Shown here: positions 34,336 to 44,105 of the stretch, piece by piece
Layout: each line of letters opens with the position of its first letter
Position numbering within the stretch: position 1 is the stretch's first letter
Assembly (NCBI GenBank): GCA_000171835.1
Contig: ABHC01000010.1
Location: 146,287 to 210,286 of the forward strand
Direction: 5' to 3'
DNA from: an alpha proteobacterium BAL199
GTDB lineage: Bacteria; Pseudomonadota; Alphaproteobacteria; Thalassobaculales; Thalassobaculaceae
Length of the DNA stretch: 64,000 nt
The notes under the pieces: model-generated
What the model saw: the letters and a program-made list of their open reading frames with translations, nothing else
The model's database searches: none
Told to the model about the DNA's origin: nothing
Program-made: the position numbers and the translations under genes

Positions 34336-36495
34336 TCAGGCGGCCTTGCTCTCGTGGCCGAGCGCCTTGATCAACCGGCGGAGCAGGTCGACGGCGGCCT
34401 CGGCGATCACCGTGCCCGGCGGGAAGATCGCCGCCGCACCGGCCTCCCTCACCGCCTCGTAGTCCTGCGGCGGGATCACGCCGCCGGCGACGATCATGAT
34501 GTCGGGCCGGCCGAGTTCGGCGAGTGCGTCGCGCAGCGCCGGCACCAGGGTCAGGTGTCCGGCGGCCAACGACGAGGCGCCAACGACGTGGACGTCATTC
34601 TCGACCGCCTGGCGAGCGGCCTCGTCCGGGGTCTGGAACAGCGGGCCGATGTCGACGTCGAAGCCGAGATCGGCAAACGCGGTGGCGATCACCTTCTGGC
34701 CGCGGTCGTGGCCGTCCTGGCCCATCTTGGCGATCAGAATGCGCGGGCGCCGGCCCTCGAGTTCCTCGAACTCGCGGACCAGCTTCTTCACATCGTCGAC
34801 CATGCTGCTGGCTCCGACCTCGCTGGAATACACCCCGGAAATCGTGCGGACTTCGGCAACGTGCCGGCCCCAGACCTTCTCCAGCGCCGTCGAGATCTCG
34901 CCGACACTGGCCCGGGCACGGGCCGCGTCAACCGCCAACGCCAGCAAATTGCCCTCGCCGGTCCGCGCACTGCGGGTTAGCGCCTCCAGCTTAGCCTCGA
35001 CGTCCTTGGCATCGCGCTCGGCCCGCAGCCGCTGCAACTTCTCGATCTGGCCCTTGCGGACCCTGGCGTTGTCGACTTTCAGGATCTCGATGTTGTCGGG
35101 GTCGTCGACCCGGTACTTGTTAATGCCGACGATGGTCTGGCGGCCGCTATCGATGCGGGCCTGGGTGCGGGCCGCAGCTTCCTCGATCCGCATCTTCGGG
35201 ATGCCGGCCTCAATCGCCTTGGCCATGCCGCCGTAGCTCTCGACCTCCTGCAGGTGTGCCCAGGCCTTCTCGGCGAGATCGCGGGTCAGCCGCTCGACGT
35301 AGTAGCTGCCGCCCCACGGATCGATCACCCGCCGGGTGCCGCTTTCCTGCTGGATCAGCAGTTGGGTGTTGCGGGCAATCCGCGCCGAGAAGTCGGTCGG
35401 CAGGGCCAGCGCCTCGTCCAGCGCGTTGGTGTGCAGCGACTGGGTGTGGCCGTGGGTGGCGGCCAGCGCCTCCACACAGGTGCGGGTCACGTTGTTGAAC
35501 ACGTCCTGGGCGGTCAGCGACCAGCCCGAGGTCTGGCAATGGGTGCGCAGCGACAGCGACTTGTCGTTGGTCGGTCCGAACTGCTGGACCAGCTTGGCCC
35601 ACAGCAGGCGGGCGGCGCGCATCTTGGCGACTTCCATGAAGAAGTTCATGCCGATCGCCCAGAAGAACGACAACCGCGGCGCGAACCGGTCGACATCCAG
35701 CCCGGCCTCGATGCCGGCGCGCAGGTACTGCACCCCGTCGGCCAGTGTGTAGGCCAATTCCAGGTCGGCGGTCGCACCGGCCTCCTGCATGTGATAGCCG
35801 GAAATCGAGATCGAGTTGAACTTCGGCATCCGTTCCGAAGAGTAGGCGAAGATGTCGGAGATGATCCGCATCGAGGGGGTCGGCGGGTAGATGTAGGTGT
35901 TGCGGACCATGAACTCCTTGAGGATGTCGTTCTGGATGGTCCCGCTCAGCGCCTCCGGCGCCACTCCCTGCTCCTCGGCCGCCAGGATGTAGAGCGCCAG
36001 CACCGGCAACACGGCGCCGTTCATGGTCATCGACACGCTCATCTTGTCGAGCGGGATTTCCGAGAACAGGGTGCGCATGTCGAGGATCGAGTCGATCGCC
36101 ACCCCTGCCATGCCGACGTCGCCGGCGACCCGCGGATGGTCGCTGTCGTAGCCGCGATGGGTGGCGAGGTCGAAGGCCACCGACAGGCCCTTCTGCCCGG
36201 CCGCCAGGTTGCGGCGGTAGAACGCGTTGCTGTCCTCGGCGGTCGAGAATCCGGCGTATTGCCGGATGGTCCAGGGCTGGTTCACGTACATGGTCGGGTA
36301 CGGGCCGCGCAGGAACGGCGGCAGGCCCGGCCAGGTGCCGAGATGGTCCAGCCCCTCAAGATCGGCCGGCGTGTACAACGGCTTGACGTCGATGCCTTCC
36401 GGCGTGGTCCAGAGCCGTTCCGCATCCTCGATGGCGGTGGCCGGCGCCGTGTCGGTGCGGCGGTCTACCGTTGCGAAATTCGGGATCCGGCTCAT
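34336..36495 (-). CDS. scpA: Methylmalonyl-CoA mutase large (alpha) subunit
   Basis: 719 residues: an N-terminal TIM-barrel catalytic domain (for instance [36 protein letters not shown]) and a C-terminal cobalamin-binding domain with the DxHxxG motif in [14 protein letters not shown]. It interconverts methylmalonyl-CoA and succinyl-CoA in propionate and odd-chain or branched-chain catabolism. Start MSRIPNFA at 36495 overlaps the mutA stop by 4 bases (ATGA), indicating coupled translation. Also called mutB. Confidence 0.95.
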   Translation of the reverse strand: MSRIPNFATVDRRTDTAPATAIEDAERLWTTPEGIDVKPLYTPADLEGLDHLGTWPGLPPFLRGPYPTMYVNQPWTIRQYAGFSTAEDSNAFYRRNLAAGQKGLSVAFDLATHRGYDSDHPRVAGDVGMAGVAIDSILDMRTLFSEIPLDKMSVSMTMNGAVLPVLALYILAAEEQGVAPEALSGTIQNDILKEFMVRNTYIYPPTPSMRIISDIFAYSSERMPKFNSISISGYHMQEAGATADLELAYTLADGVQYLRAGIEAGLDVDRFAPRLSFFWAIGMNFFMEVAKMRAARLLWAKLVQQFGPTNDKSLSLRTHCQTSGWSLTAQDVFNNVTRTCVEALAATHGHTQSLHTNALDEALALPTDFSARIARNTQLLIQQESGTRRVIDPWGGSYYVERLTRDLAEKAWAHLQEVESYGGMAKAIEAGIPKMRIEEAAARTQARIDSGRQTIVGINKYRVDDPDNIEILKVDNARVRKGQIEKLQRLRAERDAKDVEAKLEALTRSARTGEGNLLALAVDAARARASVGEISTALEKVWGRHVAEVRTISGVYSSEVGASSMVDDVKKLVREFEELEGRRPRILIAKMGQDGHDRGQKVIATAFADLGFDVDIGPLFQTPDEAARQAVENDVHVVGASSLAAGHLTLVPALRDALAELGRPDIMIVAGGVIPPQDYEAVREAGAAAIFPPGTVIAEAAVDLLRRLIKALGHESKAA

Positions 36496-38552
36496 TGCGC
36501 ACCTCCTTGCGGCGTCCACACGCCCAGGTCCGTCAGCAGCCCGCGCAGGGTGGCGAGCGTGTCGTCGCCGGCGAACAGGTAGCCGTCGATCCCGGCCACC
36601 CGCCAATCGGCGTCATGCTCGCCGGGCCGGCCGGCCAGCCAAACCCGCGGCGCGCCGGCCACCTTCAGCGCCGAGGCGAACTCGGCGGCCTTTTCCGCGT
36701 AAATCGTATCACTGGAGCACAGCACCACCAAATCGGCGGCGGCGGCGTCCGCCAGAACGTCAGCAGCACCGGCCACAGCGTCCAGTTCGCGGTCGACCGC
36801 CCCGATCCCACCGGAGCCCAGATGGTTGCGCGCGAAGCTGGCGCGGGCGGTGTAGGCGGTCGCCCCGCCGATGCCGAGCAGCAGCGCGCGCGGGCGCCGA
36901 GCGGCAGCGTCGCAGGCGTCGCGCAGGGCTTCGAACCCTTCGCCCAGGCGATGGGCGGGCAGCGGTGCGATCTGCGGCTCGACCGGTCCGTTCGGCATCA
37001 AAGCCGTCACGTCGACCCCGGCCTCGGCGGCGCGGGCGCGGTCCTCGACACTGGCGGCCGAGGGCAGCGGATCGGAGGGTTTGGCCAACCGCTTGCGGGC
37101 AGCCGTCACCAGCGCCGCGCGGTCCACCACCAGCAAGTCCACCGGTGCCTCGTCGACCTTCGGATAGGCGTTGACGCCGGTCAGTTCCTCGCGGCGGCGG
37201 GCAATCTGCCGCTCGCGCGCGCTCCACGCCGCCGCACAGGTCTTGGCAACCGTGCCGTCCAGCAGGACTGCCGCCATGCCGCCCGCAGCTTCGATCGCCT
37301 GGAACTGCCCCCACGCCTTGTCGGCCAACTGGTCGGTCAGGGTCTCGACGTACCAACTGCCGCCGGCCGGATCGATCACCCGGGCCAGGTGGGATTCCTC
37401 CTTCAGAACCAGCTGGGTGTTGCGGGCGATGCGCCGGGCAAAACCGTCAGGCAGGCCAAGCGCATGGGTGTAGGGCAGCACCGTCAGGCTGTCGGCCCCG
37501 CCGACGGCGGCGGCGAAGGTGGCGACCGTGGCGCGCAGCATGTTGACCCACGGGTCGCGCCCGGCCCAGGCGCGCTCGGCCGTGGTGACGTGCAGGACCA
37601 GGCCGCGGCCGTCCTCGGCGACGCCGCATGCCTCCAGCACCCGCGCCCACAGCGCGCGGGCGGCGCGCAGCTTGGCGATGCCCAGGAACACGTCGACCCC
37701 GACCGGCAGCGTCATGACGATCTGTCGGGCGGCGTCCGCCGGGGCCAGCCCGGCCGCCTCCATGGCGCGCAGATAGGCGACCCCGGTGGCCAGCGCATAA
37801 CCCAGATCCATCGCCTCGTCGGCGCCGGCGGCGTGGTAGGCGCCGGTGTCGATCGACACGGATGTCGCGTTCGGAAAGCGGTCGTGCAGGGTCAGGGCTA
37901 CCGCCGCCATGCGCGCCAGCGCCGCGTCGACCGGCTCGCCGGCGGTACCGAGGCGGGCCAGCGCGCCCAGCGGGTCGGCGCCAAGATGGCCGAGCGCGGC
38001 GCCACCGGCAATGCCACGCCGCTCCCACAGCCCGGTCATCAGGGCGGCGGCCGGCAGGAAGGCGGCACCCGGCTCCAGCGCCACCACGGCCGCGTCGAGA
38101 TAGACGTCCCTGAGCGCCCGATCGAGGGCGGCGATGCCGTCGATCATCACCCCGCCGACCCCGGCGGTCTCGGAACCGTCACGGGCGGTGCGGCCAAGCC
38201 GGCCGGCGGAGTCGAAACGCAGCGCCACCGAGTTCGCCCCGGCGGCAAGGTCGGTCAGGATGGCGGCGTTGGCGGCGGCCGGGTCCGGGTGGGTGTGCAG
38301 GGTGCGGACGTCCCAGCCGTCGGTCGCCCGCTCGACTGCGCCGGCATGACGGGCGTCGGCACCGGCGGGGGCCGGCGCGTCGTCACGGCTGTAGATCGGC
38401 TCGGTTCGGATGCCCTCTGCGAGTTCGGTGACCAGCACCTTCTCGTATGGCGCGCCCTTCAGCGCCTTCTCAACCAGCGCCCGCCACGCATCGCGGTCCG
38501 CCGCCGGAAACCCAGCGGCCAGGGTGAGGACTTCGGTCTTGGCATCCGTCAT
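36492..38552 (-). CDS. mutA: Methylmalonyl-CoA mutase small (beta) subunit
   Basis: 686 residues, homologous to the large subunit but non-catalytic. It carries the TIM-barrel-like region and a degenerate B12-like domain without the DxHxxG lower-ligand motif. It forms the heterodimer with the product of the overlapping downstream gene. First gene of the mutA-mutB-meaB operon. Methylmalonyl-CoA epimerase and propionyl-CoA carboxylase are not in the window. Confidence 0.92.
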   Translation of the reverse strand: MTDAKTEVLTLAAGFPAADRDAWRALVEKALKGAPYEKVLVTELAEGIRTEPIYSRDDAPAPAGADARHAGAVERATDGWDVRTLHTHPDPAAANAAILTDLAAGANSVALRFDSAGRLGRTARDGSETAGVGGVMIDGIAALDRALRDVYLDAAVVALEPGAAFLPAAALMTGLWERRGIAGGAALGHLGADPLGALARLGTAGEPVDAALARMAAVALTLHDRFPNATSVSIDTGAYHAAGADEAMDLGYALATGVAYLRAMEAAGLAPADAARQIVMTLPVGVDVFLGIAKLRAARALWARVLEACGVAEDGRGLVLHVTTAERAWAGRDPWVNMLRATVATFAAAVGGADSLTVLPYTHALGLPDGFARRIARNTQLVLKEESHLARVIDPAGGSWYVETLTDQLADKAWGQFQAIEAAGGMAAVLLDGTVAKTCAAAWSARERQIARRREELTGVNAYPKVDEAPVDLLVVDRAALVTAARKRLAKPSDPLPSAASVEDRARAAEAGVDVTALMPNGPVEPQIAPLPAHRLGEGFEALRDACDAAARRPRALLLGIGGATAYTARASFARNHLGSGGIGAVDRELDAVAGAADVLADAAAADLVVLCSSDTIYAEKAAEFASALKVAGAPRVWLAGRPGEHDADWRVAGIDGYLFAGDDTLATLRGLLTDLGVWTPQGGAQ

Positions 38553-38615
38553 CGCGTCTCTCCCGAGTCGATCAGGAGATACGACGCAGGACGAGGGTTG
38601 GCAACGGGTCGGGCC

Positions 38616-39785
38616 TTACCGATACCGCTCATACAGCGCCTGCTGCACCGCGCTTGCACCGTCGTCGGCCGCCTTGCCGCCGATGTTGGTCAGCACCACC
38701 ACGGCCAGGTCGCGCTCGGTGTCGACCAGGATCTTGGCGAGGTTCATGCCGTTCGAGCCGTTGTGGGCGAGCAGCGGACGGTCGCTCCACGGGAACGCAA
38801 CGACGCCCCAGCCGAGGCCGTAGCCGCCGGCATCCGGGGTACCCGGCGGGGCGTTCGGGCGCGGCGGAGTGCGGGTGTGGACCGCGTGCAAGGTGCGAAA
38901 CGACTCAGGCTTCAGCAGGGCCGGGCCACGGCGGCCCTCACCGGCGTTCCAGCCGGCCCAGCGGGCGAAATCCAGGACCGACATGTGGGCGCCGCCGGTC
39001 GGGCCGAGCATCGGCGGAGCGTCCGCGGCGATGCCCCAGGCCCGCACGGTCACGCTGCCGTCGGGCCCGCGCATATGAGCTGCCGCCGCATCGAGCCGGC
39101 CCAGCGTGACCGTCGACCCGAGTCCGGCGGTCGCTAGGCCGAGCGGATCGAACAGCCGGTCTCGGATCAGCCGCTCCCACGGGTGTCCGGACGCGGCCTC
39201 GATCATCGTCCCGGCGATCAGATAGCCCAGATTGGAATACTGGAACGGCGACCCCGCAGGCTTGACCGGCACCTTGGTCTTCCAGGCGTCGATCACCCGC
39301 AGCCGGCGCGCCGACGGCCCGTGGTCGAAGGCGTCGACGTTGAAGTACAGGTTCATCATCTCGGCGGTGTCGCCAGGGATGCCGCTGGAATGCGACAGCA
39401 GCTGCTCGAGGGTCACCGCCGCCAACTCGGGCACCATCCCCGGAAACGCCGCGCCGATCGTCTCGCCGACCGTGGAACTCCAACGCAACCGCCCTTCCTC
39501 CACCAGCATGGCGGCCAGGGTCGCGGTCATCGCCTTGGTGTCGGAGCCGAGGTGGAACCGGTCGTCGATCGTCACCGCTATCCCGGAACCCAGAGCGCGT
39601 TCGCCGACCGCACCGGCCGCCACGATTTCCCCACCCTTGACCACCGCCGCCGCCAGCGCCGGCAATTGGTGCTCGGCCCGCACCGGCTCCAGGGTCGCAT
39701 CCAGGGCATCGGGCGCGGCGGCCACCGGCGCCGACAACAGGGCGAGCAGCGCGGATACGGCGAGACGTAGGCTGGTGAGGCGCAC
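38616..39785 (-). CDS. Secreted serine hydrolase (class C beta-lactamase/DD-peptidase-like)
   Basis: 389 residues with an N-terminal signal peptide (LAVSALLALLSAPVAAA). The SxxK nucleophile is in GSDTKAM, YxN is in YSNLGYL, and a late HNGSNGMN stands in for the KTG/HxG motif. This is the penicillin-binding-protein-like or esterase family; substrates range from D-amino peptides to esters. GTG 39785 is the start because ggagg lies 8 bases upstream; the upstream TTG at 39791 is too close. Confidence 0.85.
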   Translation of the reverse strand: MRLTSLRLAVSALLALLSAPVAAAPDALDATLEPVRAEHQLPALAAAVVKGGEIVAAGAVGERALGSGIAVTIDDRFHLGSDTKAMTATLAAMLVEEGRLRWSSTVGETIGAAFPGMVPELAAVTLEQLLSHSSGIPGDTAEMMNLYFNVDAFDHGPSARRLRVIDAWKTKVPVKPAGSPFQYSNLGYLIAGTMIEAASGHPWERLIRDRLFDPLGLATAGLGSTVTLGRLDAAAAHMRGPDGSVTVRAWGIAADAPPMLGPTGGAHMSVLDFARWAGWNAGEGRRGPALLKPESFRTLHAVHTRTPPRPNAPPGTPDAGGYGLGWGVVAFPWSDRPLLAHNGSNGMNLAKILVDTERDLAVVVLTNIGGKAADDGASAVQQALYERYR

Positions 39786-39858
39786 GCTCAAATCCTCCAG
39801 GTGAAGTCTTGGAGGCTGATCGTCCGCCTGGGCGATGCCCTGTCAACCCCGGCCGGTG

Positions 39859-40572
39859 CTATCGCGAACGACGCGTCGCTTCGAACACCCGATCCACGAC
39901 CCGATCCACCATCGCGCCGCAGCGCTGGCCGCCGAACGGGAACAGCTCGGAGAATTGCGGAGCCAAAGTGCGCTCGATCGCCCGTCGCAGCAGCCGGCGG
40001 GCGCGGTGCAGCCGGGTCTTCGCGGTTCCCGGCTGGATCGACAGCCGCTCGGCCGTCTCCTCGGTGCTCAAACCCTCGACATCGCGCAGGACGAAGACCA
40101 TCCGGTAGGCGTCGGGCAGTTCATCGACCGCCCGTTCCAGCACGCGCCGGACGTGCCCGCGGTCGGCCTCGCTTTCGGGACCGGCGGTGCTCGTCGACAT
40201 CGGGAACATGATGACGCGCTCCTGGCTGGCACCGTTGTAGTTCTCGATCTCCGACAGGTCAGCCGTGGGACGACGCCGTCGCTGGCGGCCCAGCGCCTCG
40301 TTCAGCGCGATCCGGGTCAGCCAGGTGGCGAACGATGCCTCGCCCCGGAAGCCGGCGAGCGCGGTGAAGGCCCGTACATAGGCTTCCTGCACCACGTCCT
40401 CGGCCTCGGCGTTGTCGCGCATCACCCCGCGCGCCACGCGGAACAGCTGCCGGTTGTGGCGTTGCACCAGCACCCGCACCGCCGGCTCGCTGCCGTCGAG
40501 GGCCAGGGCGACGAGTTCGGCATCGCTGGCGGTCTCGTCGACCGCTACGGCACGGTTGATCGCTAAGCCCAT
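39859..40572 (-). CDS. ECF-family RNA polymerase sigma factor
   Basis: 237 residues: region 2 (RHNRQLFRVARGVMRDNAEAEDVVQEAYVRAF) and region 4 (LPDAYRMVFVLRDVEGLSTEETAERL with the helix-turn-helix PGTAKTRLHRARRLLRR). An unusual C-terminal tail of about 40 residues contains one Cys (GGQRCGAM). It is the last gene of an operon with the cupredoxin and a secreted protein, 22 bases after the former. No anti-sigma gene is seen next to it. aaggag precedes ATG 40572. Confidence 0.93.
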   Translation of the reverse strand: MGLAINRAVAVDETASDAELVALALDGSEPAVRVLVQRHNRQLFRVARGVMRDNAEAEDVVQEAYVRAFTALAGFRGEASFATWLTRIALNEALGRQRRRRPTADLSEIENYNGASQERVIMFPMSTSTAGPESEADRGHVRRVLERAVDELPDAYRMVFVLRDVEGLSTEETAERLSIQPGTAKTRLHRARRLLRRAIERTLAPQFSELFPFGGQRCGAMVDRVVDRVFEATRRSR

Positions 40573-40593
40573 GACCCGTCTCCTTCCACCCGC

Positions 40594-41112
40594 TCAACGC
40601 CCGGCCGCCGACCGGATCACGCCATTCGCCATGATGTCGGTGACGGCCGGAAACCCGCGCAGCGCCACTTCCGGCAGATCACCCTCGCCGTACCCGGCGC
40701 TGCCCGGCTGCCCGACGATGATCCGTCCGACCATACCGGCGTGCTCGTGCGGGACGCAGTAGTAGTCGTAGACACCCGGTGCCTGCAGCGTGACCGAGAA
40801 CGCTTCGCCCGGCAGCAGGTATTCGGTGTCCCACGATGTTGCCGATGCCGGGATCCGCCGTGTACGGCTGAAATTCGCTGGGTGATAGGCGGTCGCGGTG
40901 TGGGCGTTGCCGACATCGTGGTTGGTCCAGCGCACGGTCTGGCCGGAATGGATGCGGATGCCGACCGGATCGAACCACACCCGCGCACCGCCGTCGACGC
41001 CGCGCATCTCGATGTCGACCACCTCGGCCGGCAAGGCCGCACGGCACGGGAACGCGAGGGCGGCAACGATGCCGCCCCCCGTCCACAGCATATGTCGACG
41101 CGACAGACTCAT
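40594..41112 (-). CDS. Cupredoxin (plastocyanin/azurin-like) with signal sequence
   Basis: 172 residues. The N-terminus MSLSRRHML with a following hydrophobic stretch looks like a Tat or Sec signal, so it is periplasmic. Type-1 copper ligands are His71 (NAHTA), Cys119 (YYCVPH), His122 or His124, and Met127 (HAGM), the usual His-Cys-His-Met set. Probably an electron carrier or copper-binding protein. Its start overlaps the stop of the upstream gene by 4 bases and it precedes the ECF sigma gene. Confidence 0.88.
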   Translation of the reverse strand: MSLSRRHMLWTGGGIVAALAFPCRAALPAEVVDIEMRGVDGGARVWFDPVGIRIHSGQTVRWTNHDVGNAHTATAYHPANFSRTRRIPASATSWDTEYLLPGEAFSVTLQAPGVYDYYCVPHEHAGMVGRIIVGQPGSAGYGEGDLPEVALRGFPAVTDIMANGVIRSAAGR

Positions 41113-41534
41113 TTCGCGACCCGGGCTTCCCCGCTCACCGGCACGTGCCAGAGCACGATATGGGCGTGCGGCACCGCCACGCCGGGGTGGCCGGCGTTGT
41201 AGTAGACGTCGACATGATCGACGAGCTTGCCCGGCACCGCGAGATTGTCGAAGGTCTTGTCCGGATTCAGGTGGGCGATCGGGATCATGTAGATCGTGCT
41301 GACCAGCTTGCCGTCACGGTCATAGGCAACGAACGGCCCGGCCGGCAGGGTGGCCGGGTCAACGAACAACTGGCCGAGGCCGGGAATGAAATCCGGCAGC
41401 TTCACCAGCTTGCTGACCTGCTGGTACGGCGCCTTCGGCGGCGAGGTCGCAACCGACCCGTCGGGGCCATGGGCCAGGGCGACGGTTGCACCGCCGAACA
41501 GCAGGGCGGCAGCAAGTGCCAGGGCGTTTCTCAT
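41109..41534 (-). CDS. Secreted DUF5602/TTHB210-like protein
   Basis: 141 residues with a signal peptide (ALALAAALLFGGATVALA). The mature part contains IPGLGQLFVDP, HLNPDKTF and a His-rich DVYYNAGHPGVAVPHAHIVLWHVP, resembling the DUF5602 secreted family that often sits beside ECF sigma genes. Function unknown; the His pattern could bind metal. First gene of the unit with the cupredoxin (4-base overlap) and the sigma factor. A ggag site precedes ATG 41534. Confidence 0.65.
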   Translation of the reverse strand: MRNALALAAALLFGGATVALAHGPDGSVATSPPKAPYQQVSKLVKLPDFIPGLGQLFVDPATLPAGPFVAYDRDGKLVSTIYMIPIAHLNPDKTFDNLAVPGKLVDHVDVYYNAGHPGVAVPHAHIVLWHVPVSGEARVAK

Positions 41535-41646
41535 CTCGGCATCTCCGTTGTGGATTGGAGCCGCTCGATGTGGCGGCATCAATCGGTTGGATGCACTCGA
41601 CGCGGAAAGGTTCCCGGACGGGCCGTTCGCCGTGTACAAACCCGCC

Positions 41647-42564
41647 ATGCCATCGTCGCTACCCTTCCCCGCACTGAAGCAATGGGCGGTCTCGATCGCC
41701 GTCACGGTCGTGCTGCTGTCGTTGATCGCGACCGCGGTCGGAGGGGAGACCTGGGAAGTATCGATTGCCGTGCTTGTCACGGTGATAGCCGTGGCCACGC
41801 TGCTGCACCGGCTGTTCCCGGGCAGCCGGTTCTTCACCATCACCTTCGCCAACGCGATCGGCGTCTACGCTTGCCTGTACGTGTCGTTCCTGGAGAGCCT
41901 GTACACCGGCGTCGACACACCGGTCGCGCTGGTCGGCTTCCTGCTGCCGATCGTGGCATTCGCCATAGGGGTGTTCATGCGCCGGCACTCCATCCGATCG
42001 GTCATCGCGTCCGCCCACCCGCACATCCAGAGACGGTTCGGCCGAGCGTTTCTCTGGCTGGTCCCGGTTATCCTGATCGGTTTCGGCAACTTCATCGTTC
42101 CGCTTGGCTCGCTCGACTCATTGGCGCAGTCGGAGTGGCTGCTGTTCGCCATGAGTGCCATTGCAGCCATCGTGCTGATGGCAAGCCGCAATGTCGCGGT
42201 GTTCCTGATCGATACTGGCCTGTTGTTCGAGGATTTTTTCGACACGGTTGCCGGTTTGGTGAAGCCGGCTTTCGCCTTCCTGACCTTCTACTCGATGATC
42301 GTCGTACTGTTTGCCACGCTGTATCGTCTGCTAGGCCGCCTCGATGCCACACCGACGTTCCTGATCGACGGAATCGCCCGCAATCCCAGCTTCGTGGAGA
42401 GCCTGTATTTCTCGATCATCACCCTATCGACGGTCGGCTATGGCGATATCGTACCGATCACTTACGCCGCCCGCATCGTTGTCGCCCTGCAGGTCGTCAG
42501 AGGAATCATGCTGCTGCTGTTCGGGTTCCATGCCCTGATGCGTCGAACCTCACGCGAGTCCTGA
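41647..42564 (+). CDS. Potassium channel family protein
   Basis: 305 residues. Several N-terminal membrane segments are followed by a pore module: selectivity filter TVGYGD near residue 263, preceded by the pore helix SLYFSIITLS and followed by the last helix (IVVALQVVRGIMLLLFGFH). There is no cytosolic RCK domain, so gating by ligand is not evident. It lies in the inner membrane. The next gene begins 4 bases after the stop. The start at ATG 41647 leaves 112 bases to the divergent secreted-protein gene. Confidence 0.88.
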   Translation: MPSSLPFPALKQWAVSIAVTVVLLSLIATAVGGETWEVSIAVLVTVIAVATLLHRLFPGSRFFTITFANAIGVYACLYVSFLESLYTGVDTPVALVGFLLPIVAFAIGVFMRRHSIRSVIASAHPHIQRRFGRAFLWLVPVILIGFGNFIVPLGSLDSLAQSEWLLFAMSAIAAIVLMASRNVAVFLIDTGLLFEDFFDTVAGLVKPAFAFLTFYSMIVVLFATLYRLLGRLDATPTFLIDGIARNPSFVESLYFSIITLSTVGYGDIVPITYAARIVVALQVVRGIMLLLFGFHALMRRTSRES

Positions 42565-42568
42565 GTTC

Positions 42569-44083
42569 GTGACAACTGCATATACCGCACCGATCTCCCC
42601 GCTGCGCCTGGCCCTTGCTTGGGTGTTGGCGCTGACCGCCCTGCGGATTGCTGGGCTGGCGATGACCGGGCTCGAACTGCACGGCGACGAGGCCCAGTAC
42701 TGGAGTTGGGCGCAACGCCTGGATCTCGGCTATTTCACCAAGCCGCCGCTGATCGCCTGGGTCATCGCTGCCACTACGGCGGCCTGCGGCGACGCCGAGG
42801 TCTGCGTGCGGGCCTCATCGCCGCTGCTGCACGCCGCCACCGCCATGGGGTTGTACGCGTTGGGGCAGGCATTGCGCGATGCCCGAACCGGCATGTGGGC
42901 GGCGGTGCTGTGGATCACCCTGCCGTCTGTGGCGTTCTCCAGCCTGATCGTCTCAACCGATGTGCCGCTACTGGCGTGCTGGACGCTGGCGGTGCTGGCG
43001 CTGCGGCGCACGCTCGACAGCCGGGAACTGGGGCGGGCCTCCTGGGGCTGGGCAGCGACCGCGGGCATCGCCGTTGGCCTCGGCCTGCTTGCCAAATACG
43101 CCATGGCCTACGCCGCCGTCAGCTTCGCCCTGCATCTGATGTTTACCCGCGAGGACCGCTGGATCCTGCGTGACGTGCGTGGTCTGCTGATCCTCGCGAT
43201 CGCGGCTATCATCCTGGCGCCGAACCTGTTCTGGAATGCCCAGCACGACTTCGCGACCGTCGGCCACCTCGGCGACAACGCCAATCTCAAGGGCCGGCTG
43301 TTCAACCCGGAACACGTGGCGGAATTCCTCGGCCAGCAGTTCGGCGTGTTCGGACCGGTCCCGTTCCTCGTGCTGCTGTGGCGCACCGTCGCCTGGGCCC
43401 GCGGCCGGGCCAGTGCGGCCGAACGCTATCTGCTGGCCTTCGCGTTGCCGCCGCTGGCCGTGGTGGTCGCCCAGGCATTCCTGTCGCGCGCCAACGCCAA
43501 CTGGGCGGTGACCGCCTACCCGACCGCCGCCGTGCTGGTGGCGCTGTGGCTGACCGAACCAGGGCGCGCCCGGGCCTGGCGCCTGTGGACCGTCGGCCCG
43601 CACCTGGCGGCCAGCCTCGGCTTCCTGCTGCTGGTTGCCGCGTGGCCGACCCTGGCGCCACCCTACGTCTCGAAAGGCTTCGCCCGGCTGTCCGGCTGGC
43701 AGACCATGGCCCAGCAGATCCGGCCAATCCTCGACCGCAACCTGACCCTGCCGGTGCTGATGAGCGACCGCATGACCATGGCGGCGCTGCTGTACTACCT
43801 GCGCGACCGGTTGACCGAGGCCAGCGGCCGCGACGACGGCGACGCCCGCATGCCGGTGTGGAACTGGGACTGGAACCACCGGCCGGAGAACCACTACGAA
43901 TTGCTCGACGCCTACGGTGCCAACAGCGGCGACCCGGTGCTGCTGATCACCGACTGGCCGGATCCGCTGCCTATCCTGGAGAAGTTCGAGCACGCCGAGT
44001 CCATTGCGGCGCTTTCGGTCACCAGTTTCGGTCGCAGCAAGCGGTTGTCGATCTGGCGGCTTTCGGGATATCGCGGGCACTAG
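42569..44083 (+). CDS. GT39/ArnT-like membrane glycosyltransferase
   Basis: 504 residues with about ten or more membrane helices. The first periplasmic loop carries LHGDEAQYWSWAQ and FTKPPLIAW, the acidic signature of family-39 (ArnT/PMT-like) transferases that use polyprenyl-phosphate sugars at the periplasmic face. The acceptor (lipid A, protein or other glycan) cannot be deduced. It starts with GTG 5 bases after the K+ channel stop and ends 22 bases before the M24 peptidase, so the three are probably co-transcribed. Confidence 0.82.
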   Translation: MTTAYTAPISPLRLALAWVLALTALRIAGLAMTGLELHGDEAQYWSWAQRLDLGYFTKPPLIAWVIAATTAACGDAEVCVRASSPLLHAATAMGLYALGQALRDARTGMWAAVLWITLPSVAFSSLIVSTDVPLLACWTLAVLALRRTLDSRELGRASWGWAATAGIAVGLGLLAKYAMAYAAVSFALHLMFTREDRWILRDVRGLLILAIAAIILAPNLFWNAQHDFATVGHLGDNANLKGRLFNPEHVAEFLGQQFGVFGPVPFLVLLWRTVAWARGRASAAERYLLAFALPPLAVVVAQAFLSRANANWAVTAYPTAAVLVALWLTEPGRARAWRLWTVGPHLAASLGFLLLVAAWPTLAPPYVSKGFARLSGWQTMAQQIRPILDRNLTLPVLMSDRMTMAALLYYLRDRLTEASGRDDGDARMPVWNWDWNHRPENHYELLDAYGANSGDPVLLITDWPDPLPILEKFEHAESIAALSVTSFGRSKRLSIWRLSGYRGH

Positions 44084-44105
44084 GATTTCAGCACGGAGCA
44101 GGACG

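Noticed and set aside
36471..39137. 888-codon plus-strand frame across mutA and the serine hydrolase
   Set aside because: It crosses gene boundaries and overlaps two well-supported genes; composition is that of an antisense shadow.
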